From Anaeramoeba flamelloides (lineage: Eukaryota; Metamonada; Anaeramoebidae), in NCBI GenBank assembly GCA_027625915.1, contig JANTQA010000051.1, positions 6,696,501-6,760,500 on the forward strand: 64,000 nt of DNA, in the 5' to 3' direction. Position 1 is the first letter of the stretch. Each line of letters begins with the position of its first letter. The notes beneath the pieces are model-generated. The model was not told the origin of the DNA and ran no database searches. It worked only from the letters and a program-made list of their open reading frames with translations. Position numbers and translations under genes: made by a program. Below are positions 33,962 through 47,594 of the stretch, in pieces.

Positions 33962-36100
33962 TGACTCGAGATTTTAAGATGTTAAAAATCTAATTTTTTT
34001 GAGTTTTTACTTAGATTTTGAGTTTTCTATTAAATCAAAAATTGTTAGTACAACAATGAAAATTTGAAACTGTTGGTCACAGATATTGATTTTTTCCTTA
34101 CAGTTCTAAAAGTAAAATAAGTTGTGTTCTTCGATTTTGCTTTTGTCAAGCTTTTTAAAGTTATACTCTATATCTCTTTTTTTTTTTTTTTTTTACGTAA
34201 TTAAAACCTGAGTACCAATTAAAAAGTAAAAAATATGGATTTTTTTGTCTTTTTTTTCTATCCCCTTTTTCAAAAACCCCATAAAATAAAGGTTACCTGA
34301 AAAGTGAAAATGATTGAGAATCAAACTTGGCCAAATACATTGTTCAAAACTATTACTTAAAAATATTCCAAAAAAGTTAATTTAAAAAAAAATGCCAATT
34401 TTTGCTTTTATGTTGGTATTGGGCCTTTATAGGGTTATTGAACCACTTGTGTTGATTTAGAGGTTTTTTTATTGTAATTATGTTTAGAAAATCAAAAGTA
34501 TTTAAATATAAAAATAAGAATTTAAAAAAACAAAAAAAAAAAACTTTGTTAAAAGTATTTGAGCATTCCCCAAATTCTGGAAATTTTCATTTTGGAATTT
34601 TATTAAATACTCAAAATGAAAAATTATCCACATATGCTTAAAAAGTTCTTCACTTGTTCATTTCTTATTCAATTGCCTTTCTTTTCAAATTATACCTTTA
34701 AGATAAGTCTGGTAATAGTTATTATAAAGGTTTACTACAATAATATTTTAATACTTTAAAAAAATATCAGAACATATAAAAAGAAGATCAATGGCAGTTT
34801 AAAGACCCTTTAAAAAAATAATTATTTACAAATTATCTTAATAAATTATATCTTCAATAGAAAAGTCTATAATTAAAAAGTTCCTGCTTAAAGGATTCTA
34901 ATCTTAGTTTTTGATATATTTTTAAAATCAATGTATTATTTTTGTGAATTTTATAACTTAATTTGTAATTTTTCAAATAATTTGAAGTCTTTGAGTTGCA
35001 ACTCAAGGTTAAAGGGGGATTTTAATAAAACTGAAGTATTAAAATGTAAAAAATCAATAGAATAATAGAATTTGAATTTTTGAGGAAGAAACGGTCATTT
35101 TATAATTGAAAATAATTCTTAAAAAATCAATAAAAAAAAAAAAAAAAACTCTAGGGATTTTTCTATAATTATAGAATCTAATTTTTTGAAAAAAAAATAT
35201 AATAAAATTTTTTATGGTGTTTCTCATTCTTTCATATTTAGTATGAAGAGTATCTTATTTTTGAAAAATAAAATCAAATTTGGATAAAAAACTTATCATC
35301 ATTAATGTGAGTTTTTATATTTGTTACTTATTATAATAACTAAGATAGAATTTTCTATTAATATATTTGAACAGTTTTGGCAAAAAATATTTTTTTTCCT
35401 CAAAATATTTCTTTTTTGAGTTGATTATTATTTGTTAAAACAAATAATTTCTGAACATCCCTTCAAACATCTTCAATTTTTTACATATTCTGATAAAATG
35501 TGTTATAAATTATTTATATTTATACTCAATTGTGTATGATTATTAAAAATATTTAAAAAATTATAAAAAATTCAATCTATTTAATTTTTAATAATTACAT
35601 AAACTTTTAATTGTACATACATTGTGATAATTGAAAATTATTTTTGGATTAATTTGTTGTTTTCGCTGATTTATAAGTATTCAGTTTTAAAACTTGTTAT
35701 TAATAAATTGATTGTAATTAATAAAAAAAGATATGGTATCTTAAGATTTTTTTAAAATAATTATAAAATAATGAATTCAAAATATAAATGATGAAAAAAA
35801 AAACAATAAAAATAATTTCATCAATTTGGAAATATGATATAAATAAAATCAATTATCATTAATTCTTCATATTTTTATATATTTATTTATTGTGAAAAAT
35901 GTTTAATTATAGAAAATATATCAAAACAAAAATCAAGAGTGAAGAAATAAGTAAAATGAAAATATTAAAAATAATAAGATATTTTACTAATCAAATTAAA
36001 AGAATATCAACTCTGGTTCAGTTTTTTTTTTTTTTTTTGAAATAGATAGAAAATTTTAAATATTTTATTTTTATTTCTAAAATTCAAAAAAACTGTTGTC
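33962..36100. other. Gene-free stretch
   Basis: Low-complexity A/T-rich DNA with no supported gene or element. Confidence 0.4.
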
Positions 36101-36665
36101 AGATTTTCTTGCATTTTCTTTTTATTTGTGAAATCAATTGATTTTGGTTACAGTCAGTTCCACTTTTAAGGCACAAACCTTCAACGAAATTTAAGGCACA
36201 AAAAAATCTCAAATTTAGGTACAAAATTTGGAATTTTTTTTTTTACAATTTATTTTTACTAGAATTTGAATTTTGTGCTTTAATTTGAGATTTTTTTTGT
36301 GTCTTAAATTTCGTTGAAAGTTTGTGCCTTAAAAGTGGAACTGACTGTAGGTTTTTTTGAGTTTTCTATTTATTTATGATGTGTTCTAGGTTTTTTTTTG
36401 GGGGGGTCTGTATTTTAATTGGTAAATTTTTCTAGGTTTTTTTGAGTTTTTCTATTTTATTTGTGAAATGTTCTAGGTTTTTTTTAATTTTTGAAATAAA
36501 CAAAAATTTTTAATAAATTTTCGGTTTATTAAAAAAGTAAAAAAAGCCTAACGAAAATCTATTGACTTTCAAAATAAAATAGAAAACTCAAAAAAAAAAA
36601 AACCTAGAACACTTTATCAATTAAAACAGAAAACCTCAAGAAAAACACTGTTAGTTTTTTTTTTA
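36100..36665. repeat. Hairpin repeat F, copy 2, split by a MITE
   Basis: The repeat begins in GATTTTGGTTA, is interrupted by the family A element at 36151-36347, and resumes with TAGGTTTTTTTGAGTTTTCT. The uninterrupted copy at about 21567 reads TTTTCGTTAGGTTTTTTTTG, which gives the pre-insertion sequence. The complement blocks (CTCAAAAAAAAAAAACCTAG) follow at about 36580-36610. Confidence 0.6.
36151..36347. mobile_element. Tc1/mariner-like MITE, family A, nested in repeat F
   Basis: 197 bp, CAGTCAGTTCCAC...GTGGAACTGACTG, TA at 36149-36150 and 36348-36349. Comparison with the intact F copy at about 21567 shows one TA before insertion and two after, direct support for TA duplication. Confidence 0.9.
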
Positions 36666-36725
36666 ATTTATGTTTTGATTAGAGAAATTAAAATAAAATT
36701 TTTGAAATTTCGATTTATCTCAAAA

Positions 36726-36760
<35 letters not shown>

Positions 36761-38636
36761 CTTGACAACACTCCACGATACTCTATGGTACTTTCAGACT
36801 CTTAATGTTAGATTTTCCTGGATTTCAAAAAAATGAGTAAGATCAAAGATTTCACTATTTTTTTTTTCCAAATTCAAGAAAATTACAATTAGTATTTTTG
36901 TAATTTTTTTTTTTTTTTGATTTATGCAGCAATGATAAGAAATAAAAAACTATTTACTATCACTTCTGTTTAGGTAGTCCAGTATATAAAACAATAAACT
37001 AAAATCAAATATTTTATTTAATTCTTTTGAATTCTGGAAAATTGTCTTTGGTTTTTCTTGGATTTGCTGTTTAAGAAGAAAATCAATGGATTTTCAGAAT
37101 AAAACCAAACCCCCAATCACTTGAAGGGACTTGATTACAGGTCACAAAAATTCATTGAGGGATCTAATAAAAAGATTATCAATGATAAATGAAAAAAATA
37201 AGGAACCAATGATTAATATACATTATTTCACACTTGTTATTTTTTTTTACATGTAAAAAAAAAAAAAAAAAAAAATACTCTAAAGAGTGTTTCACTAGGT
37301 ACCCAGAATTCTTCCCATTTTTTTATAATTTTTAAAAGTGTTATTATATATTTCGTTAATAATTATCGAGGAATGATATTATAATATAATTTTTATTTTG
37401 AAATATGATTTTTTCAATTTTTAACTATTTCTCACTATTTAATCATTACCAGCCCCAAAGTAAAAAAAAAAATACTATATATATTTTTGTTTTGTTGATT
37501 CTAAATTTTATGAAAGTTCTTTTTATAAAGTATCTATAATATAAATTTGTTTAACTAAAATTTAATAATCATTTGTCGACAATAAATTCTCATTTATTTT
37601 AGAGATCTAGAAAAAAAACATAAAACAAAAACTGGCCAAACTTAATCAAAACACTTCTTTTTTAAATTGTAATAATGAATTAAATATTAAAAATAAACTT
37701 TGTATCTTTAAAAATATCCCAAAAAAATTTTCAAATATAAATTATTATTTATTATTAATCTATGAAGAGCAAATGAAGAATAATAGGATAATACAAATCG
37801 GAGGTTAGTTGGTATCCGAACTGAAGAAAATCTGATCAATCAATATATTGTCAAAAAAAAAATTGAAAAACTGAAATTCCTAAGATGAATATTAAAGAAA
37901 AAAATAACAGAGTTCATTTTGATCTTCAAGGGAACATCACAATAAAATTCTTATAGAAATAAATGGTATTTCTACAATTATTTTTAAAAATCAAATAACA
38001 TTTAAATTAACACTTTTTTGCCAAGTGGTTATCGACATTGCAATCAAAATAATAATTACAAAAGATTAATGTGCCAAAAAAAATGTGAAAAAATCCAGTC
38101 AATGTTGAAATTTTAATATATTTAAATTTTTCTTCCAATAAAATTTCAAATTCTTTAACACATCTAATTCAACCATTTGGGCTAGTTAATTTTTCTAGAA
38201 AATAGTTTATATGTCTTAATTTTTGTAAGTTTTTGTAATAAAATTTTTAATTTTTTCAAAAATACCATGATAACTTTTATGTATATCACAAAAGAGGTTT
38301 CTTTTCAAAAAAACTTGAAAAATTAAAATATAGATTTTGAAACATGTGATGAAAAAAAAATAATCTTAAAAAAGAAAAGAAAGAAAGAATAAAATAACAA
38401 TAAAAACATAAACACAAAGATAAAAAAATAGAAAAAATTTCTTTTTAATAACAAATTTATTTTATTAATAATTCAATTATTAGATTAGTTAAGGGGTCAA
38501 TGAACGGATTTCAATTTTTTTTTTTTTTTTTTTTTTTTTAGATTTTTACACCTTTGCAAAATCAATTTTGTAATTTTAAAAGTTTTTTTAATAAATTTAA
38601 GATTATTTAAGGGGTGAGGGTCGTTAATTCCTCTGG
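36666..38636. other. Gene-free stretch with microsatellite
   Basis: An AAT microsatellite lies at about 36728-36759. Bases about 37740-37930 belong to the old repeat also seen at 8620 and 50180. A T run of about 25 bases is near 38515. Two TTAAGGGG words at 38491 and 38605 look like solitary ends of TTAA elements but have no partner. Confidence 0.4.
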
Positions 38637-38860
38637 GTTGCCTTTAGGTTTTCTTGAGTTTTCTATTTTATTTTCTAAGTGTTCTAGGTTTTTTTTATTT
38701 TTGAAATAAACAGAAAATTTTAATAAATTTTCGGTTTATTACGAAAAGTAAAAAAAACCCAACGAAAATAATAGATTTCACAAAAAAAAAAAACTTCAAG
38801 AAAACCTAGGCACTCTACGGCGCTTGACGGCACTCTACAGCACTTCATCAAATTTCTAAT
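38637..38860. repeat. Hairpin repeat F, copy 3
   Basis: Compact form: TTTAGGTTTTCTTGAGTTTT ... GTGTTCTAGGTTTTTTTT ... then the inverse, ending CAAGAAAACCTAGGCAC. A more G+C-rich tail of CACTCTACGGCGCTTGACGG type repeats follows. Confidence 0.55.
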
Positions 38861-39049
38861 TTTTTATTTAGAAATTGTCAAAAACTTCAAATATTCCAAC
38901 ATTGATTTCCCACAGATTATGTGAAATTATTTCAAAAAATAACAAATAATTTCCATTGTTTAAAAAAAAAAAAAAAAAGTTCAGAGATCCGATTCAATAA
39001 ACAAATTCAAAAACCAAATCACAAAACACAATACACATTGACGAAAATA

Positions 39050-41043
39050 TTAAAGAAATTTGGATTTTTCTATAATATATGGAATTGAAAATTTTCTAAT
39101 TGAAAATTTACTTTCAATCAAGGATTCGTCAACAGTCCAATTTCTCATTAAAGAGGTATTTGATTTTTCCGATTTTTCAAAAATATCGAGAGTTTCTTGG
39201 CTCAGCAAAAAGGTGTCTCTAGTCTGGTATCTTGAGTTTGAAGGGCAAGAATGTATTGAAATATTATTTTGATCGGGCTGGACATGATTGGGTGTCTTTA
39301 AAAATTCTTCGTCTTCTGAAGAACCTCCCCAGTCGATCTCTTCGTCGTTGCCTTCCCACCTGTGTTCGTTAGTGTTGAATTTCATTCCATTAAATTCTGT
39401 AAAGGTCATTGTAGAGTCAAGATTCGAAATCAAGACGGGTCCCTTCTGTTCAAACGCTTCCAGTTCTTTCTCGTTCCCCTCCCATTCGTGTGTTTCTGAA
39501 TTGTATCTCACCTCTCCTTGGACATTGGGAATTTTGGGCAGATCATTTTGGGTAATTAACACGATCTTTGATTTTTTTGCAAGATTTTCTTTTTTTACAG
39601 GATTTTCTTTTTTTACAAGATTTGCTTTTTGTTTCTGTTTCTGTTTCTCATTGATATTGTTATCCATCTTGTCATTTTGATCATTGTGGCCATTGGTATT
39701 TTTTGTGTCATTTGTCTCATGATCAAGGTTACTCTCAACCAACGGTGTATTTGTTTGGGAATTTTTTTCTTTAAATTTTATTAATTTTTTTTCCACCATT
39801 TTTGGATTTACCTTTCTGATCTTAATCGTTTTCTTTTTGTTGAGATTTTTGTTATTCAATTCTTTTTTTTTTGTTCCAGGACATCGATATCAAATTGTGA
39901 TACAAACCGTTTGAATTGTTCCTTTTTGAGTTGGTTTTTGCCGGTTGTTTTTAATTTTTGAATTTTATCGATCGATACTGTTTCGAGTTCAGGGAGGTCA
40001 CTAAAATTTTCACTTCGGGTCATTTCTCGGTGCCTTAATACCATTTTTTGGATTTTTTTATCTAGTTTTGATAGCCCTGCATTCCTTTTTAATAACTGTT
40101 CTTGAATTGGTGTTTTTAGTCTATTATCAAAATTTTGATCTATTACCAAATCTTCGTAAATCGAATTTCTTCTCCGAGATTTCAATCCCAAAACCTTTTT
40201 TTTACCTGAGATTTTTTGATTTATTTGGTTCGTATTATTTCGTTTTTTGATAAATGTGTGTTCCTGTTGTTGTTGTGAACCTTTTTCATTCACATTTTTA
40301 TCTTTTTGATTATTGTTTGCTTGTATTGTTTTTATGGATTTGTTTTTCAGTTTAGACCTTTGGGAAGATTAGGTTGAACGGTGTAGTTTGGGGTAATTTT
40401 TGTTTGTCTTTGTTTTTGTTGTTGGTTTTGGTTTATGGGGGAATTGGCTTTTTTTTAATGATTTTTGGTAAGGTAAAGAGGATCCCAGAGATTTATATAA
40501 TGGTTTCATTCGTGGGTTTTTTTTAGTATTAATTATAACACCTTGGTTACCAATACGTGTGTATAGACTCCAGGGTTTTTTATGAATTAGATTCTTTTTC
40601 TTTTGGAGTTTTTGATTTGTTGACTTATGTGAGTTTTTTGGATCGAGATTTACTCATGACTGTTTTGGTTCTTGGGTTTGAAATAATTTCCTAACATTCG
40701 ATTTGTTCCCTCTGTTTGAAGATCTTTTTTTAAGTCCTTGTTTGTTGGTGGTATTTGTATTTATTACAAGCTTTTGATTTTTGTTCTTATTAAGAGATCC
40801 AAGCTTTGGTATTTTTTTTGTTTTCTTTATTGGGTTGACCTTATTTGTGAAATCTTCTTCTTTTTTAGGTGTGTTATTAAATGTCTTTGTTCCAATTTTT
40901 CCTTCAAATATCTTATTGGTTTGTGTTAAGTTTTCTTTTTGTTGATCAATTTTGTTTGGTGTTGTGGGTGACAATTGTAATTCTAAAGGCACCCTTTCTC
41001 CAAAAACTGCTCTTGGGTTTGTTTGTTTAGAAGTAGACGTCAT
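39050..41043 (-). CDS. Byr4/Bfa1-like mitotic-exit GAP subunit, frame interrupted
   Basis: One frame starts at an ATG at 41043 (MTSTSKQTNPRAVFGERVPL). It continues in the same phase to about 39870, broken only by a TGA (40654-40656) and a TAA (40369-40371). At an A10 run (39863-39872) it must shift by one base to continue to 39050. The C-terminal part has two copies of the Byr4/Bfa1 signature: GEVRYNSETHEWEGNEKELE (39517-39452) followed by PVLISNL, and NGMKFNTNEHRWEGNDEE (39391-39341). In fungi this family partners the Bub2/Cdc16 GAP to restrain the Spg1/Tem1 GTPase at the spindle pole. A 303-nt intron (GTCATG at 40660 to AAAG at 40358, with CCTAAT upstream of the acceptor) would remove both stops in frame, but its donor is atypical. 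Linkers are Lys/Asn/Gln-rich. It could be a live gene with a slippery run, an assembly error, or a young pseudogene. Confidence 0.65.
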
Positions 41044-42341
41044 CTGTGTTTTTTGTTATTACCTTCTCTTATTGTATTAGAATCTAAAAAGAAATAACTC
41101 AAAAAAAAAAATAATAAACCCCGGAAAATCACTTTTTTTGAATGAAAGGTATCCAAAAAAAAAACAAAATAACTTTGTGGAATCTGAACAGACAAGAATT
41201 GGTGATTAAAATTGAAATAAAATTGCACTTTTAATTTTTAAAAATAAAATTATATTTGGAAATAATTAATATTTCAGATCCTGTTCCAAAAAAATCTTTT
41301 TTTGTTGAGGTTTTGATACAAACAGAAAATTTCACTATGTCACACTTGTACACAAATGTATTGAATTTTTTTTTAATTATAAGGTAAATCTGACAAATAT
41401 ACATATATTTCTAACAATTTTTCGTTCTTTTTTTTCTTTATAAAAATGTGATCAATCTCTTACAAAACATTTTTTTTGTTAGAATATTGCGCAAATCAAC
41501 TAATTTTCAAAGTATCTTTCTATTTAAACCAATAAAAATATTTAAAGGTCAAGTTGTTATGGTTTGAAATAATTTTCTGATATGGATTAAAAAAAATTTA
41601 TAATTTCAATAAGAGTTTAATATCAATCAAAAACTAATCAAAATGCAGTATGGAGTTTGATCTCGAAAAATCAACAATCAAAAACAAGGACACTTAACAA
41701 AAAAGTGCCAAATGGAAACACTCAATTGTCAATTAAAATTGTTAAAATTATAATTTTGAAAAGAGTTGTGTTGGTTTTGAAGCCTCCCTCTTCGGAGCTT
41801 TTGGAGATCTCAAAGATTTTTTTATTTATCATTTGTTCATTGAGTTTATTTAATCTCAGGAAAGTTACAAAATCCATAATCTGGCAGTTACAGAGGGTTA
41901 TGATATAACCACATTTTAGATTAAATAGAATTAAAAGGATTTTATACTTGAAGAAAACAATTTGTTTTAAATTTAAGGACGACATTTCCCCCCTTTAGAT
42001 TGTTAATTATTGTGTTATTTCACTTTCATTTCTCAAAAAGTATTTTTGATCTGAAGAAATTGGTCAAAAAAAAAAATAAAAAACCAATTTTTTTCATCTT
42101 TACCTTTTCAGGCATATTTATTTTCAATTTTTTTCAATGAAAAGGAAATTGAAAATAACAAAAAAAATAATTGCAAAAAAATTCCTTTTGGGGATTTTCA
42201 AATATAATCCTAAATTTGAAAACATTTCAAATTTGTAAAAGTAACTATAAAAAATATTAGAACCAACTTGGGGATTAAATGTTTTTAATGATTTGAAATG
42301 TAAATTATGAAATTGTAAAACAAATATTGGTTTGATCTTAA
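41044..42341. other. Intergenic
   Basis: Upstream region of the Byr4/Bfa1-like gene plus A/T-rich DNA. Overlapping frames at 41657-41985 on both strands have no motif and are not called. Confidence 0.4.
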
Positions 42342-43555
42342 GGGACTAGTAACTCTTATTTATTTTTTTTCCCAAAGGTAATAGAGTAATTATTTACATC
42401 AGGATACAATTAAGTCCAATAAGAAACTTAGTTTGTCAACTTTAGAGAAATGGATAATCATTTTTAAAAGATTTCATTTTTCCAATGGAATTTTCAACAA
42501 AAGATCTGATCCTTTTTTCTTGGGTTTTTGGATCAAATTAGAAAAATAAAAATTTGCAAAAAAATTTAATTTTCAAGAAATATCACTTTTAGTAATTTCT
42601 GAGAGTATTTATGAACAAGTAACGTTGTATCTTTAATATTATTTTAAAAATACATGAAAAATAAATCCAATATTGTATCCATTGAAGATCTAAAGAATTT
42701 GAACATTTATTTTATTCAGAAATATTTATGAAATTTCTTGAAATTTAAAAGACTTGTTAATATACTTTTTCAAATATCAAAAGTATAAACAAGGAACTGT
42801 TTGTATTAAAATAAGGTATTTGATAATAACTATTATTTTTATTATTATTAGATATATGCCTTTGAATGGTTTTATTTATTGCAAAATCTTGAAAAATAAT
42901 GAGAAATAAATGTAAAGCCTATTTGATACATTTAATCATTGGGTTGCTAATGAAATACTGAAATAATTAAGATTAGGTTTATAATTATTGATTATAAATA
43001 ATCAAATTAAAAAGTATTTCTTTAGATAATAATTTGAATTTTCCAGGTTTTAAAAAAGTATTTCGGGGGAATTTTTAATTCGATTCTTTGGTTCTTTTTT
43101 CAGATTTTTTCATTTAACCCCTAGAAAAAATAAATTTGGTCTGTTCTTTGAATCAAAAAAATATATTTTTTACAAGTTTAAAATAATTTTTGTATTTTTT
43201 TTTGAGATTAAGTAGATTTTTTAAACTGAGTTATTTTAGAACTTAGTGGTTTCATTTTTAAAGTGTATTTTTGTACAATTCCTCTACAGGCAATAATATT
43301 TCAGTCTTCTTTCAAAGAAAATAATTTTTTTTTAAATAATTTTTGAAAATATGTTGGATTTTGAACTTTTCAAAAATGAGAAAAATCGATCAGTCTTTTA
43401 AAAACAATAATTCATTTCTGACAATAGTATTAAAAGTAAGTTCTGTCTTGTAGTTATCCAATTTTTACTTTATTTTTCAATTTCATGATAAGGTAAAAAT
43501 TTTTTTAAATTTGTTAGTAAATTTACTTGAAGATTTTTTTTAGTTTACTAGTCCC
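42342..43555 (+). mobile_element. TTAA-flanked element, family E
   Basis: 1,214 bp starting GGGACTAGTAACTC after TTAA (42338-42341) and ending TTTACTAGTCCC before TTAT. The second half aligns with 4850-5430. It carries a broken short frame from 43376 (MRKIDQSFKNNNSFL). Its ends resemble those of families B and D (GGGA, then TAG-like words). No transposase. Confidence 0.65.
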
Positions 43556-43559
43556 TTAT

Positions 43560-44393
43560 TAGAATGGAAACAAAATTTTAAAAATTGTTGGGATTGTGAA
43601 ATTATTACCTTTGTCTCTAATGAGATCCAGAAGAACTATTAATTTTCAAATTTTTTGAACTCATACCCCTCCTTCTTTTTTTTTTTTTTTTTTTTCAGAG
43701 TGGTCCTTTCTTTGGTTTTAAAAAGGCAATTAATCGAAAAATCAAAAGATTTCAGACTTCTTATTTTATTTTATTATATAAAAAAAATTAATACATTCCA
43801 AACTTAAGTTCTAAATTAAAAAAAAAAACATTGAAAATTCTCCACAAGATGAATAACCGTAGTGAAAAAAAAGTGAAACACGATATTTAATTGAGAACAT
43901 TACTTAAAATGAAAAGTAAGATCAAATGAAAAAAATAATTAATAAATAAATAAAGAAAAAATGAAGTATTGGCCAAAATAACAGTTTTTTTAATATAATC
44001 TTTTTGGTATTGGTTTTTCTTTGATTGATCAATTATTCTCAATTTGTTCAAAAAATTGACTATTTTTGAGATCTCTAAAACCACACCCACAATTTCTATA
44101 AATCGGGTAGATTTAAATTGTATTTGTTGGGTTAATTGAAAATAATATCATGGGTTATTATTTGAAGTTAATTGGTTTCTTCTTTTTATTGATTTTACCT
44201 TTCATTTTCATTAATTTTCCCAATTAAATACCATGTTTCACTTTTTTTCCAAAACAGTAATATTAAATATCAAATACTAGTGTTTGAATAATTAAAGAAA
44301 TAACAATTTAACTTTATAAACATTTACTTATTCTAATCAAAATTCTGGCTATTAAAGATTTTAATTGAGTTTTGGTTTTTCTATAACTGTTGA
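43560..44393. other. Intergenic, nothing recognised
   Basis: A/T-rich; a T run near 43678-43696. No supported frame. Confidence 0.4.
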
Positions 44394-44395
44394 GA

Positions 44396-44845
44396 GAAAA
44401 ATGTTGGACACAGAAAAATAGTTGGACAGCAAATTTAAGTTGGAACCTTACTGAAAATGATTTTTAATTTCAATCGTTTGTGAAATAACTAAAGAAAATA
44501 ACAATAATCTACTTATTAGAATAACGATTAATGTAATTCTACTTTTTCAAAACCTTATCTCTTATAATCTAAAACGAGTTTAACAATTACCATTTTCAGA
44601 AGTAATAGTAAACTTTACTAAAACTTGGATTTTTGTTAAAATAGCATGATCTACTTTAGTTATGAACCATTCAAATGAGTATTCTACACACACCACATAT
44701 TAATGAACTTGTAACTCATTTAAACTTGGATTTATATAAAATTCATCTAGTTATCAATATGATTTGATTTTCAATTTTAGTGAGGTTCCCAATTAAAAAT
44801 GGTGTCCAACCATTTTTCTGTGTCCAACATTTTTCTCTCAACAGT
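44396..44845. mobile_element. Short DNA transposon with TA flanks (GTTGGACA family)
   Basis: 450 bp with 26-base or longer inverted ends: ACTGTTGAGAGAAAAATGTT at the left and AACATTTTTCTCTCAACAGT at the right, flanked by TA. Each end contains two GTTGGACA words about 17 bases apart, a likely transposase-binding pair. The A/T-rich centre has no frame. Only one copy in the window. TA target and ACTG-type end suggest a Tc1/mariner relative. Confidence 0.8.
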
Positions 44846-44847
44846 TA

Positions 44848-46274
44848 TTTGTTTAATTCTTTTTTTGTGTTTGTTCATTTTTTACTTGTCATTACATACT
44901 ATTATTTGAATAATGAATGTTACACAATTTTCACTTCTCTTTAATTTTTCTTTTTCTTTTCCAACTGGTATTTGAATTCTAAATGGCGTAAAAAATTTCA
45001 CTTAATTATCAATTTACTTTTTCAAATAGATACACAAATTAAAACCTACTTCTTTGAGAGAACTCTTTGATACCAAAGAAAAAGGAAAGATTGGAAGTGA
45101 AAATTATTTCTCATTTAGAATTTAAATACCATTAAATTAAATTTATAAGAAATCGATTGAAATTTGGAATCTTTGTTAATTTTGAAGTTCTTTTTTTGTT
45201 AAACACTTGTCTCTTTTTGGTAAACTTTGAATATGAGATGAAAGATTCTGAAGAATTAAAAAAAACAATAATCTTTCGCCAATTCAACAAATTTAAATTT
45301 CAAAAACCAGTAATAAATCGAAGAAATTTTACTTAATGAACCTGAGTTTTCTTTTTCAAATTTTTCTTACAAAGAAGAAAGTTGGAATTCATTTTTCAAT
45401 TCTAAAATAGGGAATATAGTGGAAAAGTTATTTCCTAATTATTTTTTAAAATCCAGTTTATCTGTATTACCCAGAATTTGAGAGAAAATTATGATTTCTG
45501 AATAGAGGGGTATAGAAAGTGAAATTGTCTAATATTCACAATTCGAATACAAGTAAGAGAAATTTTTATAGAAGTACTTTTTTTCTCAAGATCTTATTCT
45601 ATTTTTTTTTTAGAAATAGACTTGTGGTAAAAATAATCTATTATTTTTCCCTTTTTTATTCTTAGTGAAAAGAAATTTCTACCTTTTGTTCAATCACACA
45701 AAAACTTCTAAAGAACTTTAAAGTTAAATTCCGATTTGAAAAGTTTTATAAAATTGAATTTGGATTTGCCAAATAATAATAAATTAACTTCATTGGATTA
45801 GGCTCAATAAAAAACCTTCAACAGACATTAACAAAAACAATCACAAAATTCGAATTTTTCATTCCATTATTCTTATGTAATTCTGTTTGGAAAAAGTCAC
45901 CTTTCACTTACCCACAATAAAAATTTGAATCATTTGTTCCCCAAAAGTTTCCAATTTTGAATATTTTGTGGCTCTTTGAAAAGGTTTGGGCAAAAGCAAT
46001 GATTACCTTTCAAAAAATTTTTTTTTTTTTGATTAGGTAAAACATTTTTGTTTTGAGTAAAAAAAATTTTTTTGGTTATTAACTAAACCTTTTAGTTTTA
46101 ATTAAATAATAAAAAAAAAATTAAAAATGGATAGTTTTTTATTCATACTACCAATTATCAAAATACCTCTTTTACCTGATTTGAATAATTATCAAAAATA
46201 AAAATAATTAAATGTATTTGATTTTGTCTAATGTTTTTATTTTTTTTACTTTGTTTATTCTCCATTAGAGATTT
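44848..46274. other. Intergenic upstream of Ras
   Basis: No gene or repeat recognised. The Ras promoter must lie in the right part. Confidence 0.4.

Positions 46275-47594
<1,320 letters not shown>

Noticed and set aside
39060-39680. Plus-strand frames opposite the Byr4/Bfa1-like C-terminus
   Set aside because: Antisense of a region with clear duplicated WEGN motifs on the minus strand.
39841-39900. A 21-nt intron to explain the frame change at the A10 run of the Byr4/Bfa1-like gene
   Set aside because: The segment from GTCCTG to AAAAG is a multiple of three, so removing it would not restore the frame.
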